Positions 59,172 to 64,000 of a stretch of 64,000 nt of DNA are shown here, piece by piece; positions within the stretch are counted from its first letter, which is position 1, and each line of letters opens with the position of its first letter. The position numbers were made by a program, and so were the translations under genes. The notes beneath the pieces are model-generated. The model had not been told where the DNA came from. It saw only the letters and a list, made by a program, of their open reading frames with translations, and searched no databases. Source of the DNA: Arsenophonus fragariae (GTDB taxonomy: Bacteria; Pseudomonadota; Gammaproteobacteria; Enterobacterales; Enterobacteriaceae); NCBI GenBank assembly GCA_047291315.1, contig JBDPYZ010000010.1, positions 1 through 64,000 on the forward strand, given 5' to 3'.

Positions 59172-60272
59172 ATGAAATTTACTATTGAACGTGAACAATT
59201 ACTCAAACCACTACAACAAGTCAGTGGTCCACTTGGTGGGCGACCTACATTGCCTATCTTAGGTAATTTATTACTGCAAGTCAGTGAAAAAACACTTTCA
59301 TTGACAGGTACTGATCTAGAAGTAGAAATGGTCGCAAAAGTGACACTCACACAAGAAGGTGAAAATGGTTCAATCACTATACCTGCCCGTAAATTTTTCG
59401 ATATCTGGCGTGGGTTACCAGATGGTTCAGAAATCAAGGTCACACTTGAAGGAGACCGTCTGCTTGTGCGTTCTGGCCGTAGTCGTTTTTCGCTTTCGAC
59501 TCTCCCTGCCGCTGATTTTCCAAACCTAGACGATTGGCAAAGTGAAGTTGAATTTGAACTCCCTCAAGCTACGTTAAAACGTCTAATTGAAGCTACTCAA
59601 TTTTCAATGGCACACCAAGATGTGCGCTATTACCTTAATGGCATGCTATTTGAAACAGAAGGCCAAGAATTACGCACTGTCGCTACCGATGGCCATCGTT
59701 TAGCGGTCTGTTCACTCAATATTAATCAGGATTTACCAACACATTCAGTGATTGTTCCTCGCAAAGGGGTGGTAGAATTTATGCGATTACTGGATAGTAG
59801 CGACGAGTCACTTAAGTTACAGATCGGTAGTAATAATATCCGAGCTTATGTTGGTGATTTTATTTTCACCTCAAAACTGGTTGATGGCCGTTTTCCCGAT
59901 TACCGACGTGTTCTGCCCAAAAATCCAGATAAAACATTGACCGCGGATTGTGATAAATTAAAACAAGCATTTTCACGAGCTGCGATTTTATCAAATGAAA
60001 AGTTTCGTGGTGTCCGCCTTTATATAAGTGAAAATCAACTTAGAATTACAGCAAACAATCCCGAACAGGAAGAATCAGAAGAGACTGTTGATGTTAATTA
60101 TCAAAGCCCGATGATAGAAATTGGTTTTAACGTCAGTTATATCGTCGATGTATTAAATACACTAAAATGTGAGCAGGTTAATTTGTTGTTAACTGATTCA
60201 AATTCAAGCGTACAAATAGAAGATGTAGCCAATAACGCAGCAGCTTATGTTGTTATGCCAATGCGTCTTTAA
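59172..60272 (+). CDS. dnaN: DNA polymerase III beta sliding clamp
   Basis: The protein has 366 residues, the E. coli length, starting four bases after dnaA. The three clamp domains are intact: MKFTIEREQLLKPLQQVSG, GGRPTLPILGNLLLQV and LRTVATDGHRLAVC, then GDFIFTSKLVDGRFPDYRRV. The C-terminal VMPMRL forms the client-binding pocket edge. The ring dimer tethers polymerases and mismatch-repair and loader proteins to DNA. It is in one operon with dnaA and recF. Confidence 0.98.
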   Translation: MKFTIEREQLLKPLQQVSGPLGGRPTLPILGNLLLQVSEKTLSLTGTDLEVEMVAKVTLTQEGENGSITIPARKFFDIWRGLPDGSEIKVTLEGDRLLVRSGRSRFSLSTLPAADFPNLDDWQSEVEFELPQATLKRLIEATQFSMAHQDVRYYLNGMLFETEGQELRTVATDGHRLAVCSLNINQDLPTHSVIVPRKGVVEFMRLLDSSDESLKLQIGSNNIRAYVGDFIFTSKLVDGRFPDYRRVLPKNPDKTLTADCDKLKQAFSRAAILSNEKFRGVRLYISENQLRITANNPEQEESEETVDVNYQSPMIEIGFNVSYIVDVLNTLKCEQVNLLLTDSNSSVQIEDVANNAAAYVVMPMRL

Positions 60273-60284
60273 TATCCAAATTCC

Positions 60285-61373
60285 ATGATGCTTTCGCGTT
60301 TATTTATCCGCGACTTTCGTAATATCGCAAGTGCTGATCTACCATTAGCAACGGGTTTTAATTTTTTGATTGGGCCAAACGGCAGCGGAAAAACAAGTAT
60401 TCTTGAAGCGATCTATACATTAGGGCACGGTAGGGCTTTCCGTAGTATTCAAGCAGCACGTGTAATTCGCCATGAACAAGATAATTTTGTTTTACATGGT
60501 CGTATTGTTCCTTTAGAGCCAGAATCGCGCGAGCTGACTTTGGGGCTAAGTAAAGATCGTAACGGCGATAGTAAAGTTCGCATTGATAGTAGTGATGGGC
60601 ATAAAATTGCTGAATTAGCTAAATTATTACCAATGCAACTAATAACGCCTGAAGGTTTTACCTTACTAAATGGTGGCCCTAAATATCGTCGAGCTTTTCT
60701 TGACTGGGGCTGTTTCCATAATGAACCTCAGTTCTTTGCTGCCTGGTCTGATTTAAAACGGCTATTAAAGCAACGTAATGCTGCATTACGCCAAGTAACA
60801 AGTTATAATGAGCTTCGTCATTGGGACTATGAACTGATCCCGCTTGCCCATAAAATAAGTGAATGTCGGGCCAGTTATATTGCAGGTATTACGAAATATA
60901 TTGAAAACACCTGTAAACAGTTCTTACCTGAATTTTCACTTAGCATCTCATTTCAACGAGGATGGGATAAAGAAACCGATTATTCAGATATACTAGTAAG
61001 GCAGTTTGAACGTGACCGAATGCTAACCTATACCGCATTAGGACCACACAAAGCTGACTTACGGATCCGCGTAGGAGGGATTGCCGTTGAAGATATCCTA
61101 TCCCGCGGACAATTAAAATTATTAATGTGCGCATTAAAATTAGCTCAAGGTGAATATTTAACCCGACAGAGTGGGCAACGATGCTTATATCTGTTAGACG
61201 ATTTTGCTTCTGAGTTAGATAAGGATCGCCGTCAATTACTAGCCGAACGGCTTAAAGCGACTCAAGCTCAGGTCTTTGTTAGCACGATTACCATTGCGCA
61301 AGTTAAAGATATGTTAGATGGAAATAGCAGGATGTTTTGCGTAAAACATGGCAAAATAGAAGTTCAACCATAG
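60285..61373 (+). CDS. recF: Recombination mediator RecF
   Basis: The protein has 362 residues, about the E. coli length of 357. The Walker A loop GPNGSGKTSILEAIYTLG is near residue 30, the ABC signature LSRGQLKLLMCALKLAQGEY near 265 and Walker B LYLLDDFASELD near 300. It loads RecA at single-strand gaps with RecO and RecR. It starts 12 bases after dnaN. Either of two adjacent ATGs may be used. Confidence 0.97.
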   Translation: MMLSRLFIRDFRNIASADLPLATGFNFLIGPNGSGKTSILEAIYTLGHGRAFRSIQAARVIRHEQDNFVLHGRIVPLEPESRELTLGLSKDRNGDSKVRIDSSDGHKIAELAKLLPMQLITPEGFTLLNGGPKYRRAFLDWGCFHNEPQFFAAWSDLKRLLKQRNAALRQVTSYNELRHWDYELIPLAHKISECRASYIAGITKYIENTCKQFLPEFSLSISFQRGWDKETDYSDILVRQFERDRMLTYTALGPHKADLRIRVGGIAVEDILSRGQLKLLMCALKLAQGEYLTRQSGQRCLYLLDDFASELDKDRRQLLAERLKATQAQVFVSTITIAQVKDMLDGNSRMFCVKHGKIEVQP

Positions 61374-61397
61374 ATCAGAAATTAGCGAGAAACGTTG

Positions 61398-63812
61398 ATG
61401 TCGAATACATATGACTCCTCAAGTATCAAGATATTAAAAGGGCTAGACGCGGTACGTAAGCGCCCAGGCATGTATATCGGTGATACCGACGATGGTACAG
61501 GCCTTCATCACATGGTCTTCGAGATTGTCGACAACGCTATCGACGAAGCCTTAGCAGGATATTGTACCGATATTATTGTAACTATACATACCGATAACTC
61601 CATCTCTGTTCTCGATAATGGCCGTGGTATTCCAACCGATCTTCATGAAGAAGAAGGTATTTCTGCCGCAGAAGTTATCATGACGGTTCTTCACGCTGGA
61701 GGCAAATTCGATGATAATTCCTATAAAGTTTCTGGTGGCTTACATGGTGTCGGTGTTTCTGTCGTTAATGCCTTATCAAAAAAATTAGAGTTAGTGATCC
61801 GCCGTGAAGGAAAAATTCATCAACAGACTTACCAGTTAGGTGTTCCACAAGCTCCTTTAACGATTGCAGGTGAAACAGATGAGCGGGGAACCTATATTCG
61901 TTTCTGGCCAAGTTTGGAAACGTTTAAAACGATTACCGAATTCGAATACGATATTTTGGCAAGACGGTTACGGGAGCTCTCCTTTCTCAATTCCGGCATA
62001 TCCATTCGTTTAGTTGATAAACGCGATAATAAAGAAAACCATTTTCATTATGAAGGCGGAATTAAAGCTTTTGTAGAATACTTAAGCCGGAATAAAACTC
62101 CAATTCATCCAAATATTTTCTATTTTTCTGCTGAAAAAGAGGGTATTAGTGTAGAAATATCCATGCAATGGAATGACGGTTTCCAAGAAAATGTGTATTG
62201 CTTTACCAATAATATCCCACAACGGGATGGAGGAACCCACCTCGTTGGTTTCCGTACCGCAATGACACGTACGCTTAACAGTTATATGGATAAAGAAGGT
62301 TACCAGAAAAAAACGAAAGTTAGTGCTACTGGTGATGATGCACGTGAAGGTTTAATTGCTGTCGTTTCAGTTAAAATTACCGATCCAAAATTCTCTTCAC
62401 AAACAAAAGACAAGCTAGTTTCTTCAGAAGTAAAAACTGTTGTTGAAACATTAATGAATGAGAAACTTGTCGAATATCTATTAGAAAATCCTAATGACGC
62501 AAAAATCGTTGTTAGCAAAATCATTGACGCTGCTCGTGCCCGCGAGGCGGCTCGTAAAGCGCGCGAAATGACTCGTCGTAAAGGGGTGCTTGATCTGGCG
62601 GGATTACCAGGCAAATTAGCCGACTGCCAGGAACGTGATCCTGCTTTATCAGAACTTTATTTAGTGGAGGGTGATTCCGCAGGCGGCTCTGCCAAACAAG
62701 GGCGTAACCGGAAAAATCAGGCAATTTTACCGTTAAAAGGAAAAATCCTTAATGTTGAAAAAGCCCGTTTCGATAAAATGCTCTCCTCTCAGGAAGTCGC
62801 TACCTTAATAACCGCTTTAGGCTGTGGTATTGGACGCGATGAATATGATCCTGATAAATTACGTTATCATAGCATTATTATCATGACCGATGCTGATGTC
62901 GACGGCTCTCATATTCGAACTTTGTTATTAACTTTTTTCTATCGTCAGATGCCAGAAATCATCGAGCGAGGCCATGTCTATATTGCTCAGCCACCTTTAT
63001 ATAAAGTGAAAAAAGGTAAACAAGAACAATATATTAAAGACGATGAGGCCATGAACAAATATTTTATCTCAATCGCATTAGACAATGCAGCGCTCTATAC
63101 CAGCCCTCATACTCCTGCATTGAAAGGTGAGTCATTGGAGAAGTTAATCATTGAATATAATGCTGCCCAGAAAATTATCAAACGTCTAGAGCGTGTCTAT
63201 CCACTTGCTTTATTAAATAATCTTATTTACCAACCTACGTTGGTAGAAGATGATTTGAAAGATAAATCAAAAGTAGAAAATTGGATCAACATGTTAGTTA
63301 AACGCCTAGCTGATAATGAAAAACATAGTAGTACTTATAGCTACCATATTAATGAAAATAGTGAACGCCAATTATTTGAACCAGTTTTACGCATTAGGAC
63401 CCATGGCGTTGATACCAATTACAATCTAGATTTTGATTTTATTCATGGTATTGAATATACACGCATTACTAAAATAGGTCAACTAATAGGAGATTTGATT
63501 GAGGATGGTGCATATGTCGAAAGAGGGGAGCGTCACCAGACTGTTTATTCCTTTGAAGATGCATTGAACTGGTTATCAAAAGAATCACGCCGTGGCTTGA
63601 TGGTACAACGCTATAAGGGATTAGGAGAAATGAACCCAGAGCAATTATGGGAAACAACTATGAACCCGGATACCCGCCGCATGATGCGTGTTACGGTTAA
63701 AGATGCCATCACAACTGACCAACTATTTACCACACTAATGGGTAATGAGGTTGAGCCACGTAGAGCTTTCATTGAAGAAAACGCATTAAAAGCCGAAAAT
63801 ATAGACATTTAA
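61398..63812 (+). CDS. gyrB: DNA gyrase subunit B
   Basis: The protein has 804 residues, the E. coli length, using ATG 61398; a TTG one codon upstream opens the same frame. The GHKL ATPase has KRPGMYIGDTDDGTGLHHMV and the EIVDNAIDEALAGY motif, then GGLHGVGVSVVNALS near residue 114. The TOPRIM domain has LVEGDSAGGSAKQGR near 420 and IMTDADVDGSHIR near 496. The gammaproteobacterial insertion and a GyrA-binding C-terminus follow. It drives negative supercoiling with GyrA. It closes the dnaA-dnaN-recF-gyrB operon and is followed by a terminator. Confidence 0.98.
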   Translation: MSNTYDSSSIKILKGLDAVRKRPGMYIGDTDDGTGLHHMVFEIVDNAIDEALAGYCTDIIVTIHTDNSISVLDNGRGIPTDLHEEEGISAAEVIMTVLHAGGKFDDNSYKVSGGLHGVGVSVVNALSKKLELVIRREGKIHQQTYQLGVPQAPLTIAGETDERGTYIRFWPSLETFKTITEFEYDILARRLRELSFLNSGISIRLVDKRDNKENHFHYEGGIKAFVEYLSRNKTPIHPNIFYFSAEKEGISVEISMQWNDGFQENVYCFTNNIPQRDGGTHLVGFRTAMTRTLNSYMDKEGYQKKTKVSATGDDAREGLIAVVSVKITDPKFSSQTKDKLVSSEVKTVVETLMNEKLVEYLLENPNDAKIVVSKIIDAARAREAARKAREMTRRKGVLDLAGLPGKLADCQERDPALSELYLVEGDSAGGSAKQGRNRKNQAILPLKGKILNVEKARFDKMLSSQEVATLITALGCGIGRDEYDPDKLRYHSIIIMTDADVDGSHIRTLLLTFFYRQMPEIIERGHVYIAQPPLYKVKKGKQEQYIKDDEAMNKYFISIALDNAALYTSPHTPALKGESLEKLIIEYNAAQKIIKRLERVYPLALLNNLIYQPTLVEDDLKDKSKVENWINMLVKRLADNEKHSSTYSYHINENSERQLFEPVLRIRTHGVDTNYNLDFDFIHGIEYTRITKIGQLIGDLIEDGAYVERGERHQTVYSFEDALNWLSKESRRGLMVQRYKGLGEMNPEQLWETTMNPDTRRMMRVTVKDAITTDQLFTTLMGNEVEPRRAFIEENALKAENIDI

Positions 63813-63829
63813 TTTTAAATGACAAAACC

Positions 63830-63860
63830 AAAGCTCCATGCCTAAATTGGGGCTTTTTAT
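63830..63860 (+). terminator. Terminator after gyrB
   Basis: AAAGCTCC (63830-63837) pairs with GGGGCTTT (63849-63856), with one G-T pair, and is followed by TTTAT. It lies 17 bases after the gyrB stop, between gyrB and the convergent asd end. Confidence 0.7.
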
Positions 63861-63878
63861 TAGATAAAACTATCTAAT

Positions 63879-64000
63879 TTATAATATTTTTAACATACGG
63901 CGTAGAGGCTCTGCAGCTCCCCATAATAGCTGATCACCAACCGTAAAAGCGGATAAATATTCTGGCCCCATATTTAATTTACGCAAACGCCCGATAGGAA
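63879..64000 (-). CDS. asd: Aspartate-semialdehyde dehydrogenase, C-terminal end (partial)
   Basis: The last 40 codons before the stop at 63879-63881 read PIGRLRKLNMGPEYLSAFTV, then GDQLLWGAAEPLRRMLKIL. This is the C-terminus of Asd from enterobacteria, where the final Ala is replaced by a shorter end. The rest of the gene lies beyond the window. Asd makes aspartate semialdehyde for lysine, threonine, methionine and diaminopimelate. It feeds the substrate that MetL reduces, so its retention fits an intact metL. Confidence 0.9.
   Translation of the reverse strand, partial: PIGRLRKLNMGPEYLSAFTVGDQLLWGAAEPLRRMLKIL

Noticed and set aside
1..64000. CRISPR array or restriction-modification or toxin-antitoxin defence locus
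   Set aside because: No regularly spaced direct repeats, and no Cas, methyltransferase, or recognisable toxin-antitoxin pair in any frame that I could read.

Overview
The window is AT-rich and carries a gammaproteobacterial, enterobacterial-type chromosome. Conserved genes match Escherichia coli proteins almost end to end and keep the E. coli neighbour order: metL-metJ-rpmE-priA-cytR-ftsN-hslVU-menA-rraA-zapB-glpFK-fpr-yiiR-yiiQ-tpiA and rpmH-rnpA-yidD-yidC-mnmE beside dnaA-dnaN-recF-gyrB. The very large number of freshly broken genes, the host-interaction genes and the base composition suggest an insect-associated symbiont under genome reduction, of the Arsenophonus kind (Morganellaceae). 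The genus is an inference.

Layout. 0-3.6 kb: a decayed integrated element, with a tRNA 3' fragment, an intact LuxR-type regulator, broken phage Rha and antirepressor genes, and an unknown broken gene. 3.7-9.9 kb: a heavily broken ppc, intact metL, a scar of metB and intact metJ. 10-18.7 kb: rpmE, priA, ftsN, hslVU and zapB are intact, while cytR, menA and rraA are broken. 19-28.1 kb: intact glpFK, fpr, yiiQ and tpiA, with glpX missing and its place taken by a broken PA14-like protein gene and a broken emrD; yiiR is also broken. 28.4-37.8 kb: two intact tandem inverse autotransporters (invasin/intimin-like adhesins). 38.8-53 kb: an accessory zone with a dead chaperone-usher fimbrial operon, a dead class D beta-lactamase, dead arsR, a dead smvA/smvR efflux pair, a dead Csu-type pilus locus with an IS91-family remnant, two intact orphan genes and an intact NleH/OspG-like kinase. 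53.2-64 kb: the conserved dnaA region, with the 3' end of asd at the right edge.

How it fits together. Replication, division, heat-shock proteolysis, membrane insertion, tRNA modification, and glycerol uptake and phosphorylation are kept. Phosphoenolpyruvate carboxylation, cystathionine synthesis and this route to menaquinone appear lost at this locus. Surface and secreted factors are under mixed selection: fimbriae, efflux and resistance genes have decayed, while two giant adhesins, a kinase-like putative effector and two unknown proteins stay open. No type III secretion apparatus, CRISPR array, rRNA or intact tRNA is visible in the window.
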